Assembly: GCF_015910445.1 (NCBI RefSeq)
Contig: NZ_CP048882.1
Coordinates: 4,836,001-4,900,000, forward strand
Direction: 5' to 3'
Length of the DNA: 64,000 bases
From: Streptomyces bathyalis
GTDB lineage: Bacteria; Actinomycetota; Actinomycetes; Streptomycetales; Streptomycetaceae
Of the stretch, positions 48,846 to 57,356 are shown in pieces. The position numbers and the translations under genes were made by a program. Position 1 is the stretch's first letter. The number at the start of each line of letters is the position of its first letter. Below the pieces are notes generated by a model. That model did no database searches, was not told the origin of the DNA, and saw nothing but the letters and a program-made list of their open reading frames with translations.

Positions 48846-50098
48846 GAGGCCGCCTCGGTGGTCCGGACGTCTCCGCCGTCCGTCCCGTCCGTGCCGTCAG
48901 TGCCGTTCTGGCCGGACCGGTCTGCGGCTGCGTCTGCGCGGGACCGGCCGCCGCCGTCGGTGCCCGCCGTCGCTGTAGCGGCGTGGTGTGCGGCGGCACG
49001 CTCGTGCAGCGCGGCACGCGCCGTGATGCCGCGGAGCACGCCGTCCCCGTCCACACGGGCGACCGCCCTGGCCGGCGAGGTGACGGATTCGTCGAGCGCG
49101 GCGAGTAGCGAGTCCTCGTCGCGCAGCGGTCGCAGGGGCAGCAGTTCCGCGTCTGCGGCGGTGCCGCCGGCGGGCAGGTGCCCGGCGTCGAGCCAGCCGA
49201 CCGGAGTCCCGTCGGGGGCGACCGCCACACGCCAATCCCCTTCGCCGGCGGCGCTGTTGGAGCTGCCGCCGGCGGCGCGGATGCCCGAGACCGGCTCGTC
49301 CGTGCGGACCGGAGTGACGGGCTCGTGCGGCACGTCCGCCTCTCCGAGCGTGGTGAGGGAGAGCAGCTTGAGCCCGCGCTCGGCGCCCAGGAACCCGGCG
49401 ACGAAATCGTCCGCGGGCCGGGTCAGCAACTGTGCGGGAGGCGCGCACTGCACGAGCCGGCCGCCGGTACGGAAGACGGCTATGCGGTCACCGAGCCGGA
49501 CGGCCTCGTCGATGTCGTGGGTGACGAAGACGACGGTCTTGCGCAAGTCGCGTTGCAGCCGAAGCAGTTCGTCCTGCAGTTGGGTCCTCACGACCGGGTC
49601 GACGGCGCCGAACGGCTCGTCCATCAGCAGAACCGGCGGATCGGCGGCGAGTGCGCGTGCCACACCGACGCGCTGCTGCTGGCCGCCGGAGAGCTGGTGC
49701 GGGTAGCGACTGCCCGATCCGGCGTCCAGGCCGACACGTTCGAGCAGTTCGGCCGCGCGGCTGCGGGCCTTGCGGCGGCCCCAGCCGAGCAGCAGGGGAA
49801 CGGTGGCGACGTTGTCGAGGACGGTCCGGTGCGGGAAGAGCCCGGACTGCTGGATCACATAGCCGATGTTTCTGCGGAGCTCGGCGGCGTCCGATTCGCG
49901 CACGTCGCGCCCGGCCACCCGCACGGTGCCGGCGCTTGGATCGACCATCCGGTTGATCATGCGCAGGGTCGTGGTCTTGCCGCACCCGGACGAGCCGACC
50001 AGGACGGTGAGGTCGCCCTCGGGGAGTTCGAGTGTGAGGTCGTCGACGGCGGTGGTGCCGTTCGGGTAGTGCTTGCTGACCGAGTCGAAGCTGATCAT
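48842..50098 (-). CDS. OpuBA/ProV-type ABC ATPase with CBS-like tail
   Basis: A 418-aa ATPase. The ABC core has Walker A VGSSGCGKTT near residue 35, Q-loop YVIQQSGLFPHRTVLDNV, signature LSGGQQQR near 140 and Walker B PVLLMDEPFGAVDP. Residues 255-385 form a CBS-like regulatory region (WRVAVAPDGTPVGWLDAGHL and LRPLRDEDSLLAALDESVTSPARAVARVDGDGVLRGI), as in glycine-betaine transporters where CBS domains sense ionic strength. The first CBS half looks degenerate and is interrupted by Gly/Ser linkers, and the last 45 residues are Gly/Asp/Thr low complexity. The ATG at 50098 gives the family start MISFDSVSKHYPNG. Confidence 0.9.
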   Translation of the reverse strand: MISFDSVSKHYPNGTTAVDDLTLELPEGDLTVLVGSSGCGKTTTLRMINRMVDPSAGTVRVAGRDVRESDAAELRRNIGYVIQQSGLFPHRTVLDNVATVPLLLGWGRRKARSRAAELLERVGLDAGSGSRYPHQLSGGQQQRVGVARALAADPPVLLMDEPFGAVDPVVRTQLQDELLRLQRDLRKTVVFVTHDIDEAVRLGDRIAVFRTGGRLVQCAPPAQLLTRPADDFVAGFLGAERGLKLLSLTTLGEADVPHEPVTPVRTDEPVSGIRAAGGSSNSAAGEGDWRVAVAPDGTPVGWLDAGHLPAGGTAADAELLPLRPLRDEDSLLAALDESVTSPARAVARVDGDGVLRGITARAALHERAAAHHAATATAGTDGGGRSRADAAADRSGQNGTDGTDGTDGGDVRTTEAAS

Positions 50099-50117
50099 CC
50101 GGAGTCCCTTGCCCGAC

Positions 50118-50161
50118 TGCATATAGTCATGCACAGTCGTGGGGGTGTGAATAGTTGTCAA
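50118..50161 (-). promoter_or_regulatory. candidate promoter and operator of the osmolyte transporter operon
   Basis: Reading on the minus strand, TTGACA (50161-50156) is followed 17 bp later by a weak -10 GACTGT. Just beyond it lies the inverted repeat TGCAT-ATAGTC-ATGCA (50118-50133), placed where a repressor would block initiation. Confidence 0.4.
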
Positions 50162-50260
50162 GGGCCGGGTGTGAAAGGCGCGTGACCATTGCCCGCCATG
50201 CGGATGGCTGAGCAGCGGTGACCATGCCGGGAAACCATGGGTGGGAGGAGGTCGACTCGG

Positions 50261-51769
50261 ATGTCGTCTCAGATCGTGGACACCGCACGGAGTGTGACCC
50301 CGGACGGCCGGACACTGAATACGGCGGCCGTCGTCGAGCTCGCCCATGGCTCCGCCGCTCTCGGTGAACCCGATCCGGAGTCGCTCGCCCGCGTCGAACG
50401 CTCCTGGCACGCCGCCCGCGAACTCGCCCTCGCCGGACGGGTCTACGGCCGTAACACCGGAGTCGGCGCCAACCGCACCGCCGCCGTGCGTGCCGACGGC
50501 GACGTCGATGTGGACGCCACCGCCGAGGGCCACGGACTGCGGCTGCTGCGCAGCCACGCCGGTGCCGTCGGCAGCCCGCTCCCCGCCCGCGAGGTGCGGG
50601 CCATGCTCACCGTCCGCGCCAACCAGCTGCTCGCCGGCGGCGCCGGACTCAACCCGCAGATCGTGCTCGCGCTTCTGGAGGCGGTACGCAACGGCGCGCA
50701 CCCTGTCGTACGCGAACACGGAGCGGTCGGCACCGGAGACCTCGCCGCACTCGCCCAGACCGGACTGGCCCTGCTCGGCGAGCAGCCCTGGACCGGCGGT
50801 CCCGCACCGCGGACAGTCGCACTGGACGGCAACGACGCGCTCGCCTTCATCAGCAGCAACGCTCTGACTCTGGGCCAGTCCGCGCTCGCCCTCGACGAAC
50901 TGTGCAGGCTGCAGAACGCCTCACTCGTCGTCGCCGCCCTCTCCCTCCTCGCGGTCGGCGGCTCCTACGAGGCGTACGCCGAACCCGTGCACAGGGAGCG
51001 CCCGCACCCCGGATCCGTCGCCGCCGCCGCCCGGATGCGCGTGATTCTCGGCGCCCCCGCACGGCCCGGGCCGCCCAGCGGGCGCATCCAGGACCCGTAC
51101 GGATTCCGGTGCGTGCCGCAGATTCACGGGCCCGCGCTGGACTCCGCCGACACGCTGGCCGGCGTGCTCGAGGTCGATCTCAACGCGGCCGCCGAGAACC
51201 CCCTGATCAGCGCGGACGCCCAGGGCGTGTACGGGGCACTGCACCACGGCAGCTTCTACGCGGCACACGCCGCCTCAGCGCTCGACGGCCTCCGCCTCGC
51301 CGTGCTGCAGACGGCCCGGCTGTCCACGGCCCGGCTCGTGTCGCTCGTCGAACCCGGCATCACCGGGCTGCGTCCCTTCCTCAGCGAGGACACACCCGCC
51401 AGCTCCGGAGTGATGATCCTGGAGTACGCCGCCGGCGCCGCCCTCGCCGAGCTGACCTCGCTGGCCCAGCCGGCCTCGCTCGGCCACGCGGTGCTCTCCC
51501 GCGGTGTGGAGGAAGTGGCCAGCTTCGCCTCACTGGCCGCCCGGCACGCCCTGCGGATGCCCGAACACCAGCGGCAGGTACTGGCGTGCGAACTCGTCGC
51601 GGCGATACGTGCGTTGCGGCAGCGCGGCACGGTCCCGGACCCGGGACTGCCGGTCGGCCGGGCCTATGAGCTGGCGGCTGCCGAACTCGAGCCCGAGATG
51701 GCGGACCGTCCGCTGTCCGATGATGTAGATGTGGCCGTCGGTCTGCTCGACCGGCTCTCCGCGCTGTGA
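50261..51769 (+). CDS. HAL/PAL-family aromatic amino acid lyase homologue with altered MIO triad
   Basis: A 502-aa member of the histidine/phenylalanine ammonia-lyase superfamily. It keeps YGRNTGVG (residues 62-69, catalytic Tyr), SSNALTLGQSALAL, QDPYGFRCVPQIHG with the substrate Arg, AAENPL and an HHGSFYA segment. In active lyases Ala-Ser-Gly in GSVGASGDLAPL cyclises to the MIO group. Here the region reads HGAVGTGDLAAL, so the triad aligns as Gly-Thr-Gly (157-159). Either an alternative chemistry or loss of lyase activity is possible. ATG 50261 follows GGGAGGAGGT. It is divergent from the osmolyte transporter and followed 70 bp later by an RpiR regulator. Confidence 0.85.
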   Translation: MSSQIVDTARSVTPDGRTLNTAAVVELAHGSAALGEPDPESLARVERSWHAARELALAGRVYGRNTGVGANRTAAVRADGDVDVDATAEGHGLRLLRSHAGAVGSPLPAREVRAMLTVRANQLLAGGAGLNPQIVLALLEAVRNGAHPVVREHGAVGTGDLAALAQTGLALLGEQPWTGGPAPRTVALDGNDALAFISSNALTLGQSALALDELCRLQNASLVVAALSLLAVGGSYEAYAEPVHRERPHPGSVAAAARMRVILGAPARPGPPSGRIQDPYGFRCVPQIHGPALDSADTLAGVLEVDLNAAAENPLISADAQGVYGALHHGSFYAAHAASALDGLRLAVLQTARLSTARLVSLVEPGITGLRPFLSEDTPASSGVMILEYAAGAALAELTSLAQPASLGHAVLSRGVEEVASFASLAARHALRMPEHQRQVLACELVAAIRALRQRGTVPDPGLPVGRAYELAAAELEPEMADRPLSDDVDVAVGLLDRLSAL

Positions 51770-51839
51770 ACGCGGGCCCCGGGCCCGCGGCCCTCGGGCG
51801 CGGCCGCCACAGCAGACCGACCGAACGCAGGAGGACGGG

Positions 51840-52700
51840 ATGAGCAGCGCGAGCGCGCGACTGCTGAAGCTCTTCGAGGGGCACAGGCTCACGCCGACAC
51901 AGCGCCGGATCGCACACTGCATGGTCCGGCAGGCCGGTGACGCGCCCTTCCTCTCCAGCGTCGAACTGGCCGAGCTGGCGGGGGTGAGCCAGCCGTCCGT
52001 CACCCGCTTCGCCGTGGCTCTCGGCTTCGACGGCTATCCGGCGCTCCGCCGGCATCTGCGCGAATCGGCGCCCGAGGCGACGGGGGCAGGAGGGGCCGCA
52101 GGCGAACAGGACGCCGAGCCCGACCCGTACAACGCCTACCAGCAGGCAGTGCACGCCGAGATCGACAATCTGCGGCACCTGGCGGCGCTGCTCGCCGACC
52201 CCGCTCCCGTCGAGCGCGCGGGCCGGCTGCTCGCCGCGAGCCCCACGCTGCCCGTGCTGGGCCTGCGCGCCGCCTCGGCGCAGGCGCGCGGCTTCGCCTA
52301 CTTCGCCGCCAAGGTCCACCCCGACGTGCGGCTGCTGGACGAGGGCGGAAGCATGCTCTCCGACCGCATCGACGGGTGCGTACGCGCCGGAGCGGACGTG
52401 CTGCTGTGCTTCGCCCTGCCACGCCACCCGAAGGAGGTCGCAGAGGCGCTCGATCACGCACGCGCCGCGGGCCTGCGGATCGTCACCGTCGCCGACAGCG
52501 CCTTCGCACCCGTCGCACACCCCGAGGATCTGCTGCTCCCCGCGGCCGTCGGAACGGGACTCGTCTTCGACACGGCCTGTGCGCCCATGCTGCTCGGGCG
52601 GGTGCTGCTGGAGGCGATGTGCGACGGGCTGCCCGAGGCCCAGTCCAGGCTGGAGGAGTTCGACGCGCGGGCGGCGGACCGCGGGCTGTTCCTGGAGTGA
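51840..52700 (+). CDS. MurR/RpiR-family transcriptional regulator
   Basis: A 286-aa regulator. The N-terminal HTH (about 1-80) has TPTQRRIAHCMVRQAGDAPFLSSVELAELAGVSQPSVTRFAVALGFDGYPALRRHLRE. The C-terminal SIS domain (about 120-270) has LPVLGLRAASAQARGFAYFAAKVHPDVRLLDEG and DVLLCFALPRHPKEVAEALDHARAAGLRIVTVADS, the phosphosugar-binding type. It follows the lyase homologue with a GGAGGACGGG site at the ATG 51840, so it probably shares its transcript and may regulate it, the divergent transporter or both. Confidence 0.9.
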   Translation: MSSASARLLKLFEGHRLTPTQRRIAHCMVRQAGDAPFLSSVELAELAGVSQPSVTRFAVALGFDGYPALRRHLRESAPEATGAGGAAGEQDAEPDPYNAYQQAVHAEIDNLRHLAALLADPAPVERAGRLLAASPTLPVLGLRAASAQARGFAYFAAKVHPDVRLLDEGGSMLSDRIDGCVRAGADVLLCFALPRHPKEVAEALDHARAAGLRIVTVADSAFAPVAHPEDLLLPAAVGTGLVFDTACAPMLLGRVLLEAMCDGLPEAQSRLEEFDARAADRGLFLE

Positions 52701-52772
52701 GCGCGCGGCGGAACGGAGCGGCGGGGCGCGGCCGAACGACGCCGTCGGGTCCGGCGGCCGCACCCGACGGCC

Positions 52773-53429
52773 CTACGCCTGTGCCGCCCGGCCCTCCGCG
52801 CCGCCCCTGTCCTGGCCCCGCCACGTCCCGTACGGGTCGCGGCCGAGGAACGCCACGAGGCGGTCGCTCGGATCGGCCTCCGCCGGGACCCTGATCGGCG
52901 CACCGAAGAGCGGATGGCGCGCCTCTGGCCTGGGCACCAACTGACGCGCGGTGCGCATCAGTTCGGTGGCGAGCGCCGCCGGCACGGGCCGCGGCAGCCC
53001 CGTGGCCTGAGCGATGTCCCACCCGTGCACGGCGATCTCCAGTGCTCCCGTACGGGCGAGGGCCGCGGCCGTCAGGGGCATGTCGTCGATCGCCACGAGC
53101 CGTCCCGCCGGGCTGCCGGAGCCGGCCCATGCCCCCATCAGCCGCGAGGCCGCGGCCCGGAACGCCGATGCCGGGTCGTCGGCTCCGCGGCCGACCCCGC
53201 CCCCGGCAGGAGCGGGGGGCGGTTCCAGGCCGACGTATCCGTCCTCGATCCCCTCGCACAGTGCGGCGAGCGAGTCGCTGGTGTGCCACAGAAGCGCCCG
53301 CAGGTCCCAACGGCCGCATGGCGTCCGGCGGTTGAGCGCCGGGGCCGTCACCGGCCGTACGGCGCACAGCGCGTATCCGAGCGCCCGCTCCAGCAACGCG
53401 GCGCCGGCGTTCGGCGTGCCGTCATCCAT
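52773..53429 (-). CDS. TIGR03086-type DinB-like metal-binding protein
   Basis: A 218-aa protein of the DinB/mycothiol-dependent maleylpyruvate isomerase N-terminal fold. The metal ligands expected are His in RALLWHTSDSLAAL near residue 49 and His in ALEIAVHGWDIAQATG near 134, matching the HxxD...HGWD pattern. The TPCGRWDLRALLWH phrase is typical of TIGR03086. Functions in the group include thiol-dependent transferases using mycothiol; the actual substrate is unknown. It converges with the RpiR gene and lies 85 bp upstream of the APC permease end on the same strand. Confidence 0.85.
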   Translation of the reverse strand: MDDGTPNAGAALLERALGYALCAVRPVTAPALNRRTPCGRWDLRALLWHTSDSLAALCEGIEDGYVGLEPPPAPAGGGVGRGADDPASAFRAAASRLMGAWAGSGSPAGRLVAIDDMPLTAAALARTGALEIAVHGWDIAQATGLPRPVPAALATELMRTARQLVPRPEARHPLFGAPIRVPAEADPSDRLVAFLGRDPYGTWRGQDRGGAEGRAAQA

Positions 53430-53514
53430 CGCCCGCCCGCCTGCCTTCTCCGTGTCCGCCGGCCGTCCGGTCGGTCCGGCCGTCCCCTGTACCGACCGGC
53501 CCGGAGACGCGAAC

Positions 53515-54894
53515 TCATCGGCGTCGCGCGGCGATTCCCAGGAACGCCCTGTTCACGGCCCACAGCGCGATGCCGAGCGCAACGAGGACTCCCGCCCGTA
53601 CGTACACGTCCGCCGCACGGTCGGCGAGCGGGCTTGCCAGCAGGATCGTGGCGACCGCGCCCACGACGGGCAGCACGGTCGGAGTGCGGAAGTGGTGGTG
53701 CTCCACCCGCTCCTTGCGCAGTACCAGGACGGCGATGTTGACGACGGCGAAGACGCACAGCAGCAGGAACGAGGTGGTGTCGCCGAGCCCCTCGATCTCG
53801 CCGGTGGAGACCAGCGCGACGGCGAGCAGCGTGACGAAGACGATGCCCACGACCGGGGTGCGGCGGCGTGGCAGCACCCGCCCCATGACGGCCGGAAGGA
53901 TGCCCTCGTTGGCCATGCCGTAGCACAGGCGTGAGGCCATCATGATGTTGATCAGCGCGGAGTTGCTGACCGCGAAGAGGGCGATGACGGCGAAGAGCTC
54001 CGGCGGGAAGCTCACCCCTCCCGCCTTGACGACCTCCAGCAGCGGCCCGGTGGACTTCTCCAGCACCCGGAAGTCGACCAGCAGCGACGAGATCAGCGCC
54101 ACCAGTACGTAGATGGTGCCCGTGACGGCGACGCCGATGAACAGCGCACGGGGGAAGCTGCGGCTGGGATCGACCGTCTCCTCCGCCATGTTGACCGAGT
54201 CCTCGAAGCCGACGAACGCGAAGAATCCCAGGGCCGCCGCTCCCATCACGCCCGTCAGCACCGCGTACCCGGTGCCGCCCGTCGTGTGGATCTCGCCGAG
54301 CCGGCCGGGGTCGCCCTCGCCCGCGAACACGGCGTACACACCGATCGCGAGGACGATCACCAGCCCCGTCAGTTCGACCAGTGTGAGCACGACGTTGGTC
54401 TTCACCGACTCCGAGACGCCACGCAGGTTGAGCGCCGCCAGCGCGAGGACGAAGAGGATCGCGATGAGCGTGGACGGCGCGTCCACGAGTGCCGACAGAT
54501 AGTCGCCCGCGAAGGCGAGGGCCGCCGCGCTCGCCGACGACAGGCCCGAGCACATGACCATGAACGCGACGATGAAGGTCAGGAACGGCATCTTGAACGC
54601 CCGCTGGGTGTAGAGCGCGGCGCCGGCTGCCCGCGGGTATTTGCCGACGAGTTCCGCGTAGGAGGCCGCAGTCAGCAGCGCCACCGCGAACCCGATCACG
54701 AACGGCAGCCACAGGGCCCCGCCGACCTTCCCTGCGACCTTCCCCGTGGTGGCGTAGATGCCCGTTCCGAGGATGTCGCCGATGATGAAGAAGACCAGCA
54801 ACTTGGGGCCGATGGCGCGGACGAGGGGTGTCCCCCCGGCGGGCGCGCCGTCGGAGGGGGTTTTTGCATCGGGGGTTTCGTGAGACTCCGGCAT
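53515..54894 (-). CDS. APC-superfamily amino acid permease
   Basis: A 459-aa amino acid transporter with twelve helices. Helix 1 has the family phrase LLVFFIIGDILGTGIYATTGKVAGKVGG with the substrate-binding GTGIYA. Others include SYAELVGKYPRAAGAALYTQRAF, ALGFFAFVGFEDSVNMAEETVDPSRSFPRAL and MANEGILPAVMGRVLPRRRTP. The substrate is not predictable, though a cationic or aromatic amino acid is plausible. ATG 54894 gives a 28-residue cytoplasmic lead. It is divergent from the PPOX-like gene. Confidence 0.88.
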   Translation of the reverse strand: MPESHETPDAKTPSDGAPAGGTPLVRAIGPKLLVFFIIGDILGTGIYATTGKVAGKVGGALWLPFVIGFAVALLTAASYAELVGKYPRAAGAALYTQRAFKMPFLTFIVAFMVMCSGLSSASAAALAFAGDYLSALVDAPSTLIAILFVLALAALNLRGVSESVKTNVVLTLVELTGLVIVLAIGVYAVFAGEGDPGRLGEIHTTGGTGYAVLTGVMGAAALGFFAFVGFEDSVNMAEETVDPSRSFPRALFIGVAVTGTIYVLVALISSLLVDFRVLEKSTGPLLEVVKAGGVSFPPELFAVIALFAVSNSALINIMMASRLCYGMANEGILPAVMGRVLPRRRTPVVGIVFVTLLAVALVSTGEIEGLGDTTSFLLLCVFAVVNIAVLVLRKERVEHHHFRTPTVLPVVGAVATILLASPLADRAADVYVRAGVLVALGIALWAVNRAFLGIAARRR

Positions 54895-55028
54895 GGGCTG
54901 AAGCTTCCCACCGCCCACGATCATCAAGGCTCCGATGACTTGCGCACGTTCATCCGGTCCTCTCTCAGCGGACGGCGGCAGCACGCAGGACCGCCGTCGA
55001 ACTTGCCACGATCACGGAGGAGACCCGC

Positions 55029-55547
55029 ATGCGGAACCACGAGCCGGCCACAGACCTGGACGCCCGCTACAGCGCCCCCGGGGCGGAACCCATCGACTGG
55101 GACACCGCACGCGACGGCCTGGCGCGCGCCGGGACCTACTGGCTGACGACCGTGCGTCCGGACGGCCGTCCGCACGTCACGCCGCTGATCGCCGTCTGGT
55201 ACGACGGCGCGCTGCACTTCTGCACGGGCGAGGAGGAGCGCAAGTTCCGCAATCTGGCGGCCAATTCGCACTGCGTGCTCACGACGGGAAACAGCGCGCT
55301 CGACGAAGGGCTCGACCTCGTCCTGGAGGGCGATGCCGTGGCCGTGCGCGACGACGAGAGGCTGCGGAGGCTGGCGGACGCGTGGGTGGAGAAGTACGGC
55401 GAGGACTGGCGGTTCGAGGCGCGGGACGGGGCCTTCCACCATCTGCAGGGCGGCCGGGCGGTGGTCTTCGAGGTCGTCCCGTCCACGGTCTTCGGCTTCC
55501 GCAAGGGTGACTACAGCCAGACCCGGTGGCGCTTCGCCGCCGCCTAG
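55029..55547 (+). CDS. PPOX/F420-dependent split-barrel protein
   Basis: A 172-aa protein with the split beta-barrel fold of pyridoxamine 5'-phosphate oxidase-like and F420-dependent enzymes. Characteristic strands are AGTYWLTTVRPDGRPHVTPLIAVWYDGALHFCTGEEERKFRNLAANSHCVLTTG and, near the end, RAVVFEVVPSTVFGFRKGDYSQTRWRF. In actinomycetes relatives bind F420, FMN or haem. It starts at ATG 55029 behind GGAGGAGACCCGC. It is the first of two genes pointing right, separated from the next by a GC-rich repeat. Confidence 0.85.
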   Translation: MRNHEPATDLDARYSAPGAEPIDWDTARDGLARAGTYWLTTVRPDGRPHVTPLIAVWYDGALHFCTGEEERKFRNLAANSHCVLTTGNSALDEGLDLVLEGDAVAVRDDERLRRLADAWVEKYGEDWRFEARDGAFHHLQGGRAVVFEVVPSTVFGFRKGDYSQTRWRFAAA

Positions 55548-55612
55548 CTGGGGGGCACTCCCCCACGCTCCGCTGGGGGGGACCCCCACCCGGGCCGCAG
55601 GGCCCAGGGGGA
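55548..55612. repeat. GC-rich dispersed-type repeat with competing hairpins
   Basis: CCCCCA (55560-55565) pairs with TGGGGG (55574-55579), and the same TGGGGG can instead pair with CCCCCA at 55583-55588. A third stem GGGCC-GCA-GGCCC-type follows, and the final GGGGGAG (55606-55612) can pair with CTCCCCC at the left end. Sequences of this form are scattered through Streptomyces genomes as far as I recall. Confidence 0.65.
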
Positions 55613-55713
55613 GAGCCCATGTCAATCCGTCCTTCCGGACAACGGAACTCGTGGTTGAGGAATGGACCACTCCGGAGCAGGGTGAACCCCCCTACCTGGA
55701 GAAGGGACACCCC

Positions 55714-56913
55714 ATGACGTCAGAGCCGACGACGCCCACCACCACTGGGGGCACCACCTGGACGCAGTCCACGGGGGAGACCACCGGCGCGCGTACGCTT
55801 CCGCCCTTCCGCGCCGACCACGTGGGGAGCCTGCTGCGCCCGGCGGCACTCAAGCAGGCCCGCGAGGACCACGCGGCGGGGCGCATCGAGGCCTCCGAGC
55901 TGAAGGCCGCCGAGGACGAGGCGGTACGCGACGTCGTCGCGCTCCAGCGCGAGGCCGGGCTGCGCGGGGCGACGGACGGAGAGTTCCGGCGGCAGTCCTG
56001 GCACATGGACTTCATCTACTCGCTCGGCGGGATCAACAAGGTCCAGGACGAGAACCTCCGGGTGCAGTTCCACAACGCGGACGGCGACATCGAGTTCGCA
56101 CCGCCCTCCGCCCACGTGGACAGCAAGCTGCACCTGGAGTCGACGATCTTCGCCGACGCCTTCACCTTCCTGCGGGAGACCGTCTCCGAGGGCGTGACCC
56201 CGAAGCTGACGATCCCGTCGCCCAGCATGGTCCACTACCGCGGCGGCCGCGCCGCCATCGACGAGTCCGTATACCCGGACATGGAGTCCTTCTGGACGGA
56301 CCTGACCGATGCCTACGCCGCCCAGGTGCGCGGCGTGTACGACCTGGGCTGCCGCTACCTCCAGCTCGACGACACCAGCCTCGCGTACCTCAACGACCCG
56401 GAGCAGCGCCGTCACGTCGCGGAGATCGGCGGGGACCCCGAGCACCAGCACGAGACGTACATCGCCAACATCAACCGCGCCCTGGCGGACCGTCCCGCCG
56501 ACCTGCGCGTCACGACGCACATGTGCCGCGGCAACTTCGCCTCCTCGTGGGTGGCTTCGGGAGGCTACGACTTCGTCGCCGAAGCGCTCTTCGGCGGTCT
56601 CGAAGTGGACGGTTTCTTCCTGGAGTTCGACGACGAGCGCTCCGGCGGGTTCGAACCGCTGCGCTTCGTGCCGAAGGGCAAGCAGGTCGTGCTCGGTCTC
56701 GTCACCAGCAAGCGGCCCGAACTGGAGAGCAAGGACGCGCTGAAGCGCCGCATCGAGGAGGCGTCCCGTTACGTCGACATCGACCAGCTCAGCCTGTCCC
56801 CGCAGTGCGGCTTCTCCTCCACGCTGGAGGGCAACAACCTCACGATCGACGACCAGAAGGCCAAGCTCGGACTGATCGTGGAGACGGCCGAGGAGGTCTG
56901 GGGCGGCGCCTGA
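55714..56913 (+). CDS. MetE-like (cobalamin-independent methionine synthase C-domain) protein
   Basis: A 399-aa protein related to the catalytic C-terminal domain of MetE and the YxjG/YxjH group. After a 28-residue Thr-rich lead it begins RADHVGSLLRPAALKQAR, the family opening. Zinc-site candidates are His/Cys in TTHMCRGNFASSW (about 268-280), Glu in FFLEFDDERSGGFEPLRF, and Cys in SLSPQCGFSSTLEGN near 370. Members transfer methyl groups to homocysteine or act on other thiols. ATG 55714 follows TGGAGAAGGG. It is downstream of the PPOX-like gene and ends at a strong hairpin. Confidence 0.88.
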   Translation: MTSEPTTPTTTGGTTWTQSTGETTGARTLPPFRADHVGSLLRPAALKQAREDHAAGRIEASELKAAEDEAVRDVVALQREAGLRGATDGEFRRQSWHMDFIYSLGGINKVQDENLRVQFHNADGDIEFAPPSAHVDSKLHLESTIFADAFTFLRETVSEGVTPKLTIPSPSMVHYRGGRAAIDESVYPDMESFWTDLTDAYAAQVRGVYDLGCRYLQLDDTSLAYLNDPEQRRHVAEIGGDPEHQHETYIANINRALADRPADLRVTTHMCRGNFASSWVASGGYDFVAEALFGGLEVDGFFLEFDDERSGGFEPLRFVPKGKQVVLGLVTSKRPELESKDALKRRIEEASRYVDIDQLSLSPQCGFSSTLEGNNLTIDDQKAKLGLIVETAEEVWGGA

Positions 56914-56925
56914 CGGCCTGAGGAC

Positions 56926-56960
56926 GGCGGCCGCCCCGGAGAAGCGCCGGGACGGCCGCC
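56926..56960 (+). terminator. strong hairpin after the MetE-like gene
   Basis: GGCGGCCG (56926-56933) pairs with CGGCCGCC (56953-56960), and CCCGG/CCGGG extend the stem inside around a 7-nt loop, with one bulged base on each side. It lies 12 bp after the stop. Confidence 0.85.
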
Positions 56961-57030
56961 GCCGGTCCGTCCGTGTGGGAACGGCCCGGCGACCGGGCGG
57001 TCAGGGACGCGTGCCGCCCTCCCGGACCCC

Positions 57031-57234
57031 TCAGCATCGGACCTCGTCCCCGGTGTGCCGTGCCGCCGGCTTCCCCCTGGTCACGATCCGGAGGATGCCG
57101 GCGGTGAGCAGCCGTGCCTGGAGCGATCCGCAGGCGCAGCGCGTCCAGACGAGGATCCCCTCACCTGTGGGGTGCTGTGAGAGGTCCCGGACGGGCTGGT
57201 CGTCGGGCCATCCGCAGTACGGGCAGTGGGACAC
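57031..57234 (-). CDS. small zinc-ribbon hypothetical protein
   Basis: A 67-aa protein from GTG 57234. The cysteines HCPYCG (4-7) and RCACG (33-35) form a CxxC-x25-CxC ribbon likely to bind zinc, followed by GSLQARLLTAGILRIVTRG. It resembles short Streptomyces hypotheticals next to LysR genes. It is divergent from LysR with a 122-bp gap. Function is unknown. Confidence 0.65.
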   Translation of the reverse strand: MSHCPYCGWPDDQPVRDLSQHPTGEGILVWTRCACGSLQARLLTAGILRIVTRGKPAARHTGDEVRC

Positions 57235-57321
57235 GTGTGAACCTCCTCGCTCGGCGGGTCACCGGTGGGCACCGGGACCCCGCACCAGCAAGGCTGCCGG
57301 GACCGACCATGCAGGTCCAGG

Positions 57322-57354
57322 TTCGATTTTTTTACTGAACCGTGTAGAACGGTT
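57322..57354 (+). promoter_or_regulatory. promoter and inverted repeat at the LysR start
   Basis: TTCGAT (57322-57327), a 17-bp spacer and TAGAAC (57345-57350) could be a promoter giving a leaderless transcript from the ATG at 57357. AACCGT-GTAGA-ACGGTT (57338-57354) is a perfect 6-bp inverted repeat over the -10, ideal for autoregulation. No ribosome-binding site is present. Confidence 0.5.
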
Positions 57355-57356
57355 AC

